Assembly (NCBI GenBank): GCA_030615605.1
Contig: JAUWYY010000017.1
Span: 1 to 53,582, forward strand
Direction: 5' to 3'
Source: a bacterium
GTDB taxonomy: Bacteria; Armatimonadota; Zipacnadia; Zipacnadales; Zipacnadaceae
DNA length: 53,582 nt
The position numbers and the translations under genes were made by a program. Of the stretch, positions 8,603 to 17,388 are shown in pieces (position 1 is the first letter of the stretch; every line of letters starts with the position of its first letter). The notes under the pieces are model-generated. The model saw only the letters and a program-made list of their open reading frames with translations. It was not told the origin of the DNA and searched no databases.

Positions 8603-9766
8603 ATGAAGATTACTGACATTCAATGCCATGTAATGAGCATCCCCACCCCGGACAATACAAAGGTCCGTCGCAATTGGATATTCGTTGAGGTGAGTACCGA
8701 CGAAGGCATTACCGGCCTGGGTGAAGCCACCACCGAGTACCACGAGATGGCCGTCAAGGCCCAGGTGGAAACCGAACTCAAACCGCGACTGCTCGGCATG
8801 GATCCAACCGACGTCGAGCGGATCTGGCAGCTTGGATACCGTGACTTCTGGTGGCGAAAGGGTATAGTGCACACCAGTGCGATGAGCGGGATAGACCAGG
8901 CCCTGTGGGATATCGCCGGCAAGGCCGCGGGCCTGCCTGTATTCAAGCTGCTGGGTGGCAAAGTACGCGAGAAGGTGCGCTGCTACGTCCGAAACGATTT
9001 TGGCGCCCGCACCCTCGAAGAGGCTGTCAAAGGTACCATCGAGCGGGGCTTCGACGCCTTTAAGAGCGGCTGGGGTCCCCTGACCAAGCCATACGACTGT
9101 CAGAAGCAGGCCCAGGTGGCAATCGATGAGCTCACGCAGTTGCGCGAGTTGTTCGGGCCTGACGTGGCCCTGATGATCGACGCAGCCGGCATGTTCACGC
9201 CGCAGTCAGCCCACCGCCTGATTGAAGGACTTCGGCCCCTGAATCTGCTGTTCGTTGAGGAGCCGACCAATCAGGATACACTCGAGCCGACGCTGAGGCT
9301 CAAACGCGACTTCCCCGACGTGCCCATCGCCATCGGCGAGCGGCAGATTACGCGTTGGGACTTCCGCCCGTGGTTCGAGCAGCAGGCCATTGACGTCTGT
9401 CAGGCAGACACCTGCCACATCGGCGGTATCAGCGAACTGATGAAGATTGCTCATTTCGCTGAGATCTACGGGATTCGGATGGCTCCGCACAATCCGTACG
9501 GCCCGGTTGCCCTGGCGGCCTGCGCACACGCTGCAGCAGCCATGCAAAACTTTCTGATTATCGAACACTGCCGCTTGGAGCCTTGGTTCGACCAGGTCCA
9601 GACACTCAAAGTCCCGCTTGCCCAAGGCCATATTGATGTCCACGAGCTGGGCAATCGGCCCGGCCTGGGGGTCGAACTGGACATGGACCTGGTCAAATCA
9701 CGGCCATTCATGGCCATTGAAGGCTTGCGCTACATAACCTACGACGGCTCGACCCCGCTGCTGTAA
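8603..9766 (+). CDS. Enolase-superfamily acid-sugar dehydratase
   Basis: A 387-residue protein. The capping domain starts MKITDIQCHV. Metal ligands are Asp193 (MIDAAG), Glu219 (VEEP) and Glu246 (GERQ), with His296 in APHN as the probable general acid/base. The AMSGIDQALWDIAGK stretch is typical of galactonate/mannonate dehydratase relatives. Expected reaction: loss of water from an aldonic acid to give a 2-keto-3-deoxy acid, which fits the aldolase-family gene 44 bases downstream. Only distantly similar to the dehydratase at 1518-2666, so the two modules probably handle different sugars. Confidence 0.92.
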   Translation: MKITDIQCHVMSIPTPDNTKVRRNWIFVEVSTDEGITGLGEATTEYHEMAVKAQVETELKPRLLGMDPTDVERIWQLGYRDFWWRKGIVHTSAMSGIDQALWDIAGKAAGLPVFKLLGGKVREKVRCYVRNDFGARTLEEAVKGTIERGFDAFKSGWGPLTKPYDCQKQAQVAIDELTQLRELFGPDVALMIDAAGMFTPQSAHRLIEGLRPLNLLFVEEPTNQDTLEPTLRLKRDFPDVPIAIGERQITRWDFRPWFEQQAIDVCQADTCHIGGISELMKIAHFAEIYGIRMAPHNPYGPVALAACAHAAAAMQNFLIIEHCRLEPWFDQVQTLKVPLAQGHIDVHELGNRPGLGVELDMDLVKSRPFMAIEGLRYITYDGSTPLL

Positions 9767-9810
9767 CAGAGCCCGTCGTCGAACTTCAGAAACCATGGAA
9801 GGAGTCAACG

Positions 9811-10734
9811 ATGAAAACAATCAGTGGCATTATTCCCGTGCTTCCGATTCCATTTTCCGAAGATGAATCCATCGATGAGGCGTCGCTTCGCAAGACCGCC
9901 GACTGGGTGGCCTCTCAGGGCCTGGGCGGGATGTGTCTGCCGGCCTACGGCAGCGAGTTCTATAAGCTATCCGAGGCCGAGCGCGAGCAGGTCTTCTCTA
10001 TCGCCATCGAGGCCAACAATGGACGCATTCCGGTCATCGCCCAGGCCAATCATGGCTCAAGCAAGATAGCCGCCGAGTTCGCCAAGACGTACGAAGGCAT
10101 GGGCGCTGACGCGATTTCCTGTGCGATCCCTAGGCAATTTGCGGCGACCGACGATGACCTGATGGAACATTGCGGGCGAATCGCCGGTGCGGTTTCGCTG
10201 CCCATCGTCATCCAGGACTTCAACCCAGGCGGCCCGACGATGAGTGTTGACTTCATCGACCGGCTGAACAAGGAGTATCCTAATGTTCGCTACGTGAAGG
10301 TCGAAGAACCGTTCAGCCCCAGTAAGATGAAAGCAATCAAGAAACGCGTTGGTGACCGAATGGAAGTATTTGAGGGCTGGGGCGGGTACTACATGCTGGA
10401 AGCCGTCGCCGCCGGTGCCACTGGAATCCTTCCCGGGGTACCTATCGCCGACCTGGAAAACCGCGTATTCCAGAACTGCGTGGCCGGCAAGACGACAGAG
10501 GCGTATGACCTGTTTGCCGCCATTTTGCCCTTTATTGCATTCGAGTTGCAGGATTTTGAGCTGTTCCTGCAGATCGAAAAGCAGTTGATGGTCAAACGAG
10601 GCCTGTTCACTTCGGCCAAGCTGCGGGCACAGACATTCACCCCCAACGAAGAACTGCAGTCCTACACGGATTTCCTGATCGACCAGATATTCCGCATCCT
10701 GGCACGGGAAAATCTACCTGCAATTTGTGGCTAA
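9811..10734 (+). CDS. DHDPS/N-acetylneuraminate lyase-family aldolase or dehydratase
   Basis: A 307-residue class I aldolase-family TIM barrel, started at ATG 9811 after GGAAGGAG. The Schiff-base lysine is Lys163 in YVKVEE. The GTTGE-like phosphate/carboxylate loop is changed to AYGSEFYKLS, and the strand that normally carries the catalytic Tyr (YN.P in DHDPS) reads IQDFNP. So this is not a lysine-biosynthesis DapA but a substrate-specialised branch. In context it would cleave or dehydrate the 2-keto-3-deoxy acid made by the preceding dehydratase, completing the pathway. Confidence 0.9.
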   Translation: MKTISGIIPVLPIPFSEDESIDEASLRKTADWVASQGLGGMCLPAYGSEFYKLSEAEREQVFSIAIEANNGRIPVIAQANHGSSKIAAEFAKTYEGMGADAISCAIPRQFAATDDDLMEHCGRIAGAVSLPIVIQDFNPGGPTMSVDFIDRLNKEYPNVRYVKVEEPFSPSKMKAIKKRVGDRMEVFEGWGGYYMLEAVAAGATGILPGVPIADLENRVFQNCVAGKTTEAYDLFAAILPFIAFELQDFELFLQIEKQLMVKRGLFTSAKLRAQTFTPNEELQSYTDFLIDQIFRILARENLPAICG

Positions 10735-11044
10735 ACTGATGTATGGCGCCGTTCAATACCCGGGGCGAACTGGCTCGTGGTTCGTTGGGTTAGTCACACC
10801 GATACCCCGATACTGCACCTCGCCCTGCTGGATCTCGGCGCGGGTTTGGTCGCGCCAGGGCTTGATGCTCTGGCGGGCCGGGCACAGCGCAAGGCCTTGG
10901 GCTTACTGTTTTAGGCAAACGGTGCCCCTGGAGGGTTTGTGTCTCGTCGCGAGTGAGTTCCTCAGATTGATAAAACCGATACCGTTGCGGATTCTCGGGC
11001 ACAGTATCTGGCCTCCAGAAGTCTCCATACAGGCAATTGCTCGC
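10735..11044. other. Intergenic region between convergent units
   Basis: About 310 bases between the aldolase gene and the end of the minus-strand URO-D-like gene. I see no gene with a start and ribosome site. One minus-strand frame has a protein-like patch (IKPWRDQTRAEIQ followed by YRGIGVTNP) without a start, possibly a remnant. No clear hairpin-plus-U-tract terminator was found. Confidence 0.4.
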
Positions 11045-12157
11045 CTACCAGTGATATTCCCTGAACTCCTCCATGGCCTGGGCCATAGCCTCCACATTCT
11101 CCAAAGGGATGTCGGTATTTATCTCCGCTCTGATCATCAACCCGCCCGCTCGCGAGCCCAGTCTCATTACTGCCTCCTTGAGATGCTCCCGGACCTCAGC
11201 CGGGCTACCTTTAGGGAAGATTTGCTGGCGGTCCATGCCCAGATCCAGACAGACTCGCCCCTTCATCGTTTCAGCAAGGCCGTCAATGGTATTGGCAGTG
11301 CTCATAGCGTTGATGATCGACAGGCCCGTATCTATCAAATCGTCGGATAGTTCCAGTATATTGCCATCACAATGAAAATGCACATGAGCGCCGCCCTGCC
11401 GACACGACTGAAACATTCTGGTATAGGCTGGCTTCAACCATTTCTGAAAGGTCTGCGGGCTAATCATAGGAGCAGTTTGAGTGCCTAAGTCATCTCCGAA
11501 TAGCACTACATCCGCACCAATCTGTGTCCACTTGCGGGCTAAAGTCAGGTTGTAATCTACGATCATATCAATGAGCCGGGACAATTGGGGCGGGCCGCTG
11601 AGTAAATCAATCATTAGGTTTTCAAATCCCCTGAGATACTGAAGCCGCTCGAAGAACCTGTTATCGGGATAGGCAGGGGCAATGGCAACTTCGCCTCGCT
11701 GGTTTGCTTGTTGGATGATCTCGGCGGCACGTTCCCACGAGTCGCGTTGGGCATAAGCACTCTGGGTGAGCGGATCCGGTGGCTGGTAGCTGTCCAACGC
11801 CTCCCATTCAGATAGGGGATGGCCGACAGTTTGACCAGCCAGTCCTCCGCTGATATTGCGCCATGTAGTGCCCCAATTGTCGGTGTATTCATCGCCTGCC
11901 CGATAACTGCCATACACTTTTCGGTACTGAGCTCCGGTGTCATCGTAATCAATGCTGCCCGGCTGGACGCCTCCGCTGCGGGGTTTGAGCCCGTCTCTCT
12001 GTTCTTTAGTTATAATCGTGGTAGGGTGGCATTGGGCAACCGCCATCAAGTCGTCCCGATAGTGCTGCCACACTGCCGGTTGGGGGCAGATAATGCATGG
12101 TATCCACCGAGGTTGGCGAAACTCTACAGCTCGCAAGTAGTTCTCGCGTTCAGTCAC
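11045..12157 (-). CDS. Uroporphyrinogen decarboxylase-like (URO-D family) methyltransferase
   Basis: About 370 residues from GTG 12157 (VTERENYLRAVEF), the usual beginning of this group; the frame is open further upstream but that extension is not protein-like. Later features are GDDLGTQTAPMISPQTF, FHCDGNILEL and a final SRAGGLMIRAEINTD stretch, where the family binds zinc and the methyl donor. It belongs to the MtaA/CmuA-like catabolic branch of URO-D proteins, not heme biosynthesis HemE. These proteins move methyl groups between corrinoid proteins and acceptors. The MttB-like gene lies upstream on the same strand, which supports methyl transfer. The start overlaps the stop of a 24-codon fragment by eight bases. 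Confidence 0.85.
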   Translation of the reverse strand: MTERENYLRAVEFRQPRWIPCIICPQPAVWQHYRDDLMAVAQCHPTTIITKEQRDGLKPRSGGVQPGSIDYDDTGAQYRKVYGSYRAGDEYTDNWGTTWRNISGGLAGQTVGHPLSEWEALDSYQPPDPLTQSAYAQRDSWERAAEIIQQANQRGEVAIAPAYPDNRFFERLQYLRGFENLMIDLLSGPPQLSRLIDMIVDYNLTLARKWTQIGADVVLFGDDLGTQTAPMISPQTFQKWLKPAYTRMFQSCRQGGAHVHFHCDGNILELSDDLIDTGLSIINAMSTANTIDGLAETMKGRVCLDLGMDRQQIFPKGSPAEVREHLKEAVMRLGSRAGGLMIRAEINTDIPLENVEAMAQAMEEFREYHW

Positions 12158-12224
12158 TGAATATGGCCACCCCCAGACGGGGTGTAATGTCACTAGTTGC
12201 GGTACCCAGACGTAGCTTGTCCAT
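12150..12224 (-). pseudogene. Fragment of a neutral/alkaline ceramidase-like gene (N-terminus only)
   Basis: Behind a strong AGGAGG, ATG 12224 opens a 24-residue frame. Its LRLGTATSDITPRLGV core resembles the G-x-A-x-x-DITP-x-x-G start seen in neutral ceramidase-like and related secreted hydrolase families. It then stops inside the start region of the URO-D-like gene. The good ribosome site and recognisable N-terminus suggest that a larger gene was cut here, with the URO-D-like gene joined to it. It may now act as a short leader whose translation helps start the URO-D-like gene. Confidence 0.45.
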
Positions 12225-12745
12225 TGGGTTAAGTCCTCCTGAACCTGGGGAGAGTAGTATGTGCAAATGCACCATACCTGACCGAGTAGCCGCCAACCGG
12301 GCCGCTTGCTCCCTTGTATTCCAGTGACACGAATCGCTGACAGTTTTGCAAAGAAGGGGGTCTGAGACCACCCCGGCCTCGCGCTCCAAGTCACGTGCTC
12401 ACCGTTGTTGCCCGCTTCGGGAGCTTTTCGACAGAACGGCACTCTCGCCCTGCTGATGAACGTTTGAGGCGGATGCCCCTACCAGCAGCGCCTGACGAAC
12501 TTCGTCCAGTACGCAAGCCGTCCATCACTACACTATGGATGATGCCGGCTCTTGTCTATCCCAACACGATATTGAACACAATTCTCGGCGTGTCCCAACA
12601 GGCGGACCACGCAACCAGGGTGGCGACCTGATCACCATAGCGGCGCTGAGCGCAGGTCACTTCAGTTGTGCCGCCTCTGGCGCCAGGGCCTAACCTCGCA
12701 GGCCAGCACCGACAAGGCCGAGCTAATGAGCCCTCACTCTCACGT
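12225..12745. other. Gap inside the methyltransferase cluster with no recognised gene
   Basis: About 520 bases between the MttB-like stop and the ceramidase-like fragment. Frames on both strands lack ribosome sites and family motifs. The gap makes it uncertain whether the URO-D-like gene belongs to the same transcript as the cluster upstream. Confidence 0.45.
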
Positions 12746-14233
12746 TCACCCCTGGGCCGTCATCACTTGCTCTACACAGGCAGAGTCGACGCCTTCCCGT
12801 TGGCAAATGCTCCTTACTACACTCTCTGCCGCCTGCGCGGCCGACCCGGTAATGCCGACTGGCCGGTGCTCAGCGAGGATCTCTTCCGCCCGGTGTGCTG
12901 CTGTAGCGACGATGTCTTTGCTCCCGGCCTCGGCCCACTGGTCATAGGTTTCCCGATTGGAAATCCGGGGCATCCACAATTCCTCGCGAAAGTGCCGCAG
13001 AGTGTGCTCGTGCATCAAGTAACTGCCACCATGACCGACTTGCTCGATCGCCGCCGTAGCCAAGGCTTGGTCGTCGAAGTCGAAGCCCGTGACCAGGTTA
13101 AGCACCTGACTGCATATCTCGTCGTCAATCACCATCTGCTCGTAGCTCGCGCTCAAGCCAAAATCCAACAGCCCCCCGGCTTGGGTTATGCAGTCTGCAC
13201 CCGCTAGCGCCGGCAACAGCAGAACCATCATCTTCTCGTAAGCAGCCTGCTCATCGGGGACCTTGGCGTCGCTTAGACCCGCCATCATATTGGTGGGAAA
13301 GCCGTACCAGTGACCAAGCTGAGCAAACCCCGCTCCCTGCAGGGCAGTCTCAGGCGTTCCAAAGCAGTGGGCGGCCAGACGCATATCCATAGAGCCGCCA
13401 TAAGAGGGCGCATAGATAATGGGGCAACCAGGCCGCAGCAACTGAGCCAGGACAATGGCGCTGACGGCCTCCATGTTCCCGTGCACCAGTGTTCCCGCCA
13501 TGGTCACGGGGCACATTGACCCGCTCACGGGCATCGGCAGGACCTCGATGGGCACATCGTACTTGGCCATTTCCAGCAGACCATACGTGCTCGGGCCCCA
13601 CGTCAGCGCTCCCTCCGGACAGATGGTGATCGCCCACGTCTTCATCTCTCGGAGGTTATCCGTTCCTCCGGCCGCCGCGCTCATGACCGCCATGCCGTCC
13701 TCGGCCATCTGCGGCGTCGTAGCGTACCAGCAGCACGAGGGTTTGGAGGTGTTCACGGCTGCATTCAGGTTCCAGATAACGTGCATCACCGAATCGGCCA
13801 CATCGTGGGGGAAGACTACGCCATTGCCAATAGCGAGATTCTCCAGCCCGTCAACCAGCCATGTGAACTTGACCAGATCGTCGAGCGTTGCCGGACGCCG
13901 CTCATAGCTCGGTGCTTCGATGACATAGAGCGGCACCGAGCCGGCGCCCATCGCCAGGGCTCCACCTCCGATTTCGACATCGAAACCCGGAGCCAGCCCT
14001 CGACGCACGAGGTTCTGAGGCACCGTCTTCAACGCCGCCTCTACATCATCCGGCTGGAACCGGACGATGTCACCGTCAGTGATCTCAAAGCCCGCCTGAC
14101 GAAAGACGCTCAGCGCTTCCTCAGGAAGAAAGCGCACGCCGACGCGCCGCATAAGATCAAGCGTAGCCTCGTGGACTCGCTCACAATCGGGACGACTCAA
14201 TAGCGAAATTCGTGGGGTCCTGCGTTCGGTCAT
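12746..14233 (-). CDS. MttB-superfamily (trimethylamine methyltransferase-like) protein, non-pyrrolysine
   Basis: A 495-residue protein, the typical full length of MttB, starting at ATG 14233 after AAAGGA. The N-terminal helical region (HEATLDLMRRVGVRF, then PEEALSVFRQAGF) and the barrel motifs (YAPSYGGSMDMR, GLSDAKVPDEQA, IDDEICSQVLNLV) match the family. True trimethylamine MttB reads an in-frame UAG as pyrrolysine; here the whole frame is open without TAG, so it belongs to the non-Pyl group that includes glycine betaine methyltransferase MtgB. These enzymes pass a methyl from a quaternary amine to a cognate corrinoid protein, none of which is seen here. It lies 32 bases behind the aminotransferase-like gene, in one operon. 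Confidence 0.9.
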   Translation of the reverse strand: MTERRTPRISLLSRPDCERVHEATLDLMRRVGVRFLPEEALSVFRQAGFEITDGDIVRFQPDDVEAALKTVPQNLVRRGLAPGFDVEIGGGALAMGAGSVPLYVIEAPSYERRPATLDDLVKFTWLVDGLENLAIGNGVVFPHDVADSVMHVIWNLNAAVNTSKPSCCWYATTPQMAEDGMAVMSAAAGGTDNLREMKTWAITICPEGALTWGPSTYGLLEMAKYDVPIEVLPMPVSGSMCPVTMAGTLVHGNMEAVSAIVLAQLLRPGCPIIYAPSYGGSMDMRLAAHCFGTPETALQGAGFAQLGHWYGFPTNMMAGLSDAKVPDEQAAYEKMMVLLLPALAGADCITQAGGLLDFGLSASYEQMVIDDEICSQVLNLVTGFDFDDQALATAAIEQVGHGGSYLMHEHTLRHFREELWMPRISNRETYDQWAEAGSKDIVATAAHRAEEILAEHRPVGITGSAAQAAESVVRSICQREGVDSACVEQVMTAQG

Positions 14234-14265
14234 CGTTGTGTTTTCCTTTCTATCATGACTTCAGA

Positions 14266-15582
14266 CTAGTCTTTGAGCGTCGCCAGAGCACCATCTACGG
14301 CGTCCAATGTATGCGCAATATCCTGCTCGGTGTGCGCGGCAGACAGGTACCACAGACCCTTCTCGGTCGGGAAGATGTGCACTCCTCGCTCCAGCAGTGC
14401 TCGCCGGAAGCGCGCATAACGTCCCGGGTATTCGTCCAGAGCCTCGCGGAAGTTGGTGATAGGCACATCTGGATCACGGAACAAAAGCCCGAAGAACGGC
14501 CCGAAGCCCTGCAGCCGCACCGGTATACCGTGAGCCTCGGCGCGCTCCATGATGCCTTCTTTGAGGGTGGTGGTCAGTGCCGTCATCTTCTCATAGATCG
14601 CGCCATTATCGCGAGACAGCTCGGTGAGCGTTGCCAGCGCCGCGGCGGCACACACAGGATTGCCGTTGAAGGTTCCCGCATGAATTACTTGGCGTTGGGC
14701 AATCAGTTGCATAATCTCCATTCGCCCGCCCCAGCTTATGATGGGATAGCCAGCTCCAAGTGCCTTGCTAATGATTGCCAGGTCTGGAGTGATGCCGAAG
14801 TAGCCCTGCGCGCTGTGCAGGCCCACGCGCAGACCAGTTATCACCTCGTCGAAGATCAGTAGGACATCGTGCTCGCGTGTAAGGCGCCGCAAGCCCTCCA
14901 GATAGCCATCGTTGGGCGGAAGCACTCCACAGTTGCTCATAATCGGTTCGGTGATGATCGCAGCAATCTCATGAGCGTGCTCCTTTAGCGCCCTCTCTAC
15001 TATCTCCAGGTCATTCCAAGGCAGGACGATGATATCTTCCAGCACACTCTCCGGCTGGCCGGGGCTGCCCAGCACCGCCCATGGCGCGCGCTCAAGGCCG
15101 ATCATAGAGAGGGCCTCGGGCAGATGGCTGATGTAGATGTTGTCATACCAACCGTGGTAGTGTCCCTCGAACTTGACGATCTTGGACTTCCCCGTGAAGG
15201 CTCGTGCCAGGCGCAGCACTGCATGCACTGCCTCAGAGCCGCTATTATTGAACCGCACCATCTCATAGCAGGGCACCAATTCGATCAGCTTCTCGGCTAG
15301 CTCCACGACGGTCTCATGTGGCGCGCCGAAGATACTGCCCCGGCCAGCTTGCTCTCTGACTGCCTCCACTACCGGCTCCGGGCAATGCCCGAGAATCAGC
15401 GGCCCGTACGCCAGCAGGTAGTCAATGTATTCGTTGCCGTCAACGTCATAAAGCTTCGACCCCTGGCCGTGGTCGAAGTACACTGGATGCGGCAGGGCGA
15501 ACGAACGCACCTGGGCAGCGACCCCGCCCGCCAGGGACTTCTGCGCCCGGTCAAAGAGCTCCTTTGATGCTTGGATGCGCAT
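14266..15582 (-). CDS. Class III aminotransferase, glutamate-1-semialdehyde aminomutase-like
   Basis: About 438 residues. Of two nearby ATGs, 15582 (MRIQASKELF) is eight bases after AAAGGA and is preferred to 15591. The fold-type I PLP features are present: NSGSEAV phosphate-binding region, YHGWYD, IFDEVITGLRVG and the PLP lysine in ISKALGAG. It is closest in style to HemL but lies in a catabolic operon with an MttB-like methyltransferase, an amidohydrolase and an aldo/keto reductase. A role in heme synthesis is therefore unlikely; I infer transamination or aminomutation of a small amino compound or keto acid. Substrate unknown. Confidence 0.9.
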   Translation of the reverse strand: MRIQASKELFDRAQKSLAGGVAAQVRSFALPHPVYFDHGQGSKLYDVDGNEYIDYLLAYGPLILGHCPEPVVEAVREQAGRGSIFGAPHETVVELAEKLIELVPCYEMVRFNNSGSEAVHAVLRLARAFTGKSKIVKFEGHYHGWYDNIYISHLPEALSMIGLERAPWAVLGSPGQPESVLEDIIVLPWNDLEIVERALKEHAHEIAAIITEPIMSNCGVLPPNDGYLEGLRRLTREHDVLLIFDEVITGLRVGLHSAQGYFGITPDLAIISKALGAGYPIISWGGRMEIMQLIAQRQVIHAGTFNGNPVCAAAALATLTELSRDNGAIYEKMTALTTTLKEGIMERAEAHGIPVRLQGFGPFFGLLFRDPDVPITNFREALDEYPGRYARFRRALLERGVHIFPTEKGLWYLSAAHTEQDIAHTLDAVDGALATLKD

Positions 15583-15625
15583 TGTTATCATCCTTTCGTC
15601 AAGTTAGTTGCACTCAGCGGTGCTG

Positions 15626-16363
15626 TCACACGGAAAGCTGAAACAACCGCCGCGTATTCTCACAGAGGATCTTGTTTTCTTCTTCTTTGGGCAACCCGAT
15701 GACCTTCACGCGCTGCACCATTACGCTGGGGTTGTGCAACGGAACGTCAGAGCCGAATAGCAGCCTCCCGCAGCCGAGACGCTCGATAGTATCCTCCAGC
15801 TTGGCAGCCTCGTAGTTGACGGACAGTTCCAGGTACACGTTGGGGCATTCCTCGGCTACGTCCACTACCTCACGGGAGGAGAATAGGCAGGCGTGCCCTA
15901 CGATGAGCAGCAAGTCCGGATGTCGTTCGGCAATGGTGGCTATCGCCTGGGGACCGCAGCCGGGATCGTCTTCGGCGGAATGTGTCAGCACTGGCACCTG
16001 GCTCTCCTCGCAGAGTTCCAGGACCGCCCGGGCTGCAGGAGAGGTAAGTGAGTATTCATGGTGGCTTGGGTGCAGCTTGACGCCCACGAAGCCACGGGCC
16101 TGCCGAGTGCTCAGCTCAGCGACGGCCTCCTCTGGCCGTCGAGGGTTTATACACAGCATCGGGATAATCTCCTTGTATTTCGCCGCAGCCTCCAGCACTT
16201 CGGCGTTCCCGGATGGGCAATCATAGGCAATGGCCTTGGCCGAACTCACTAGCACATAGTCAATCCCTTCGTTACATAGCATGTTAACCACATCCTCAGG
16301 CCGGCCCTTAACTAATGGCCAGGAGTTGAACATGCCGATATGTCCGTGCGCGTCAATGATCAC
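15626..16363 (-). CDS. Amidohydrolase-family TIM-barrel hydrolase
   Basis: A 245-residue protein beginning MIIDAHGHIG (HxH metal pair), with VGVKLHP, VLTHSAED, IVGHAC and LLFGSDVP. This is the complete ligand set of the amidohydrolase_2 family in its short form. Its start overlaps the stop of the aldo/keto reductase gene by four bases, which indicates translational coupling, and the aminotransferase-like gene follows after about 40 bases. It could be a lactonase, decarboxylase or amide hydrolase. Confidence 0.88.
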   Translation of the reverse strand: MIIDAHGHIGMFNSWPLVKGRPEDVVNMLCNEGIDYVLVSSAKAIAYDCPSGNAEVLEAAAKYKEIIPMLCINPRRPEEAVAELSTRQARGFVGVKLHPSHHEYSLTSPAARAVLELCEESQVPVLTHSAEDDPGCGPQAIATIAERHPDLLLIVGHACLFSSREVVDVAEECPNVYLELSVNYEAAKLEDTIERLGCGRLLFGSDVPLHNPSVMVQRVKVIGLPKEEENKILCENTRRLFQLSV

Positions 16364-17340
16364 TCTTCGGCCTCCTTCAAGGTTGTTTTGATACGCGCGA
16401 GGCTGTCGGGGCTAAGCGTCACCTCTCCAGCCCTTGCGTTCTGCTCAACCTGATCGGGCCGCCTTGCCCCGACTATGGTGGCAGTGATTCCCGGCTGGTG
16501 AAACACCCAGGCGATTGCCAATTGTGCCATGGTCAGCCCCTCGTCTTCGGCGATTGGCTTCAGTTCTGCCACAATCTGCAAGTTGCGGTGCAACTGTTCC
16601 CCTTGGAACAAGGGATCGTAGTGCCGCCAGTCGTCAGCGCCGAAGCTCGAATCTTCCCCATACTTCCCGGTCAACAGTCCCCGGCACAGCGCCCAATAAG
16701 CGATGACCCCGACTCTATCAGCCTGGCAGGCCGGCAGCAGCTCCTGTTCTGCACCTCGGTCCAGTAAGCTGTAGGGAAGCTGGTGGGACTGCACAGGCAC
16801 GTAGCTGTTGGCCTCGCGCATCTGTGCCACCGAGAAGTTTGAACAGCCGACCGCCTGCACCTTCCCCGCTCGCACCAGTTCCTCCATCGCCCCCATCGTT
16901 TCCGCCAGCGGTGTCGCGGGGTCGGGCCAGTGCAAGTAGTAAAGATCAATCACGTCCCGGCCGAGCCGGCGCAGGCTATCCTCAGCCGCCTCGATGATGT
17001 GCTGGCGGCTAAGGTCCTTCTCGATGTGTTCTTCAAGCCCGAGCAGGTCGTTCGCGGCAAAATCACACCTGCCATCACGCACGACAAGCCCCACCTTCGT
17101 CGCAATGATGACCTCGTCCCGGCGGTCACCGAGCGCCTGAGCTAGAAGTTCCTCGGAACGCCCAAAGCCGTAGAAATCCGCCGTATCGAAGAAGTTTATT
17201 CCCAGGTCCAGTGCCCGGCGGACTCCGGCAATCCATTCGCCTTCGTCCACCTCACCCCAGTAATAGCCGCCTACCTGCCAACAGCCGAGCCCAACGACGG
17301 ATACCTCCAGGTCCGAGGTCCCAAGCTTACGGTATTTCAT
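16360..17340 (-). CDS. Aldo/keto reductase
   Basis: A 326-residue AKR with the full catalytic tetrad: Asp52 (FFDTAD), Tyr57 (DFYG), Lys82 (IATKVG) and His137 (YYLHW). The GCSNFS motif after strand five and the Q-x-x-YSLLDR segment fit the bacterial AKR11/12-like group. ATG 17340 follows AAGGAGAG. NADPH-dependent reduction of aldehydes, ketones or sugars is expected. It is the first gene of the cluster that continues with the amidohydrolase, aminotransferase-like and MttB-like genes. Confidence 0.93.
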   Translation of the reverse strand: MKYRKLGTSDLEVSVVGLGCWQVGGYYWGEVDEGEWIAGVRRALDLGINFFDTADFYGFGRSEELLAQALGDRRDEVIIATKVGLVVRDGRCDFAANDLLGLEEHIEKDLSRQHIIEAAEDSLRRLGRDVIDLYYLHWPDPATPLAETMGAMEELVRAGKVQAVGCSNFSVAQMREANSYVPVQSHQLPYSLLDRGAEQELLPACQADRVGVIAYWALCRGLLTGKYGEDSSFGADDWRHYDPLFQGEQLHRNLQIVAELKPIAEDEGLTMAQLAIAWVFHQPGITATIVGARRPDQVEQNARAGEVTLSPDSLARIKTTLKEAEE

Positions 17341-17388
17341 TTTAGCTCTCCTTCTACTTGAACGTTCTCCTCTTGGTTGATACTCAGC

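Noticed and set aside
9811..10734. Assignment as dapA
   Set aside because: The catalytic Tyr strand and the GTTGE loop differ from DapA and the gene lies in a sugar-acid operon.
12158..12442. N-terminal extension of the URO-D-like frame to 465 residues
   Set aside because: The extra ~95 residues do not resemble the family, which starts at the (V/M)TERENYL segment, and another frame in this stretch carries a better ribosome site and signature.
14266..15582. Assignment as hemL of tetrapyrrole synthesis
   Set aside because: The protein is HemL-like, but its operon partners are catabolic (MttB-like, amidohydrolase, aldo/keto reductase) and no other heme genes are nearby, so a general class III aminotransferase call is safer.
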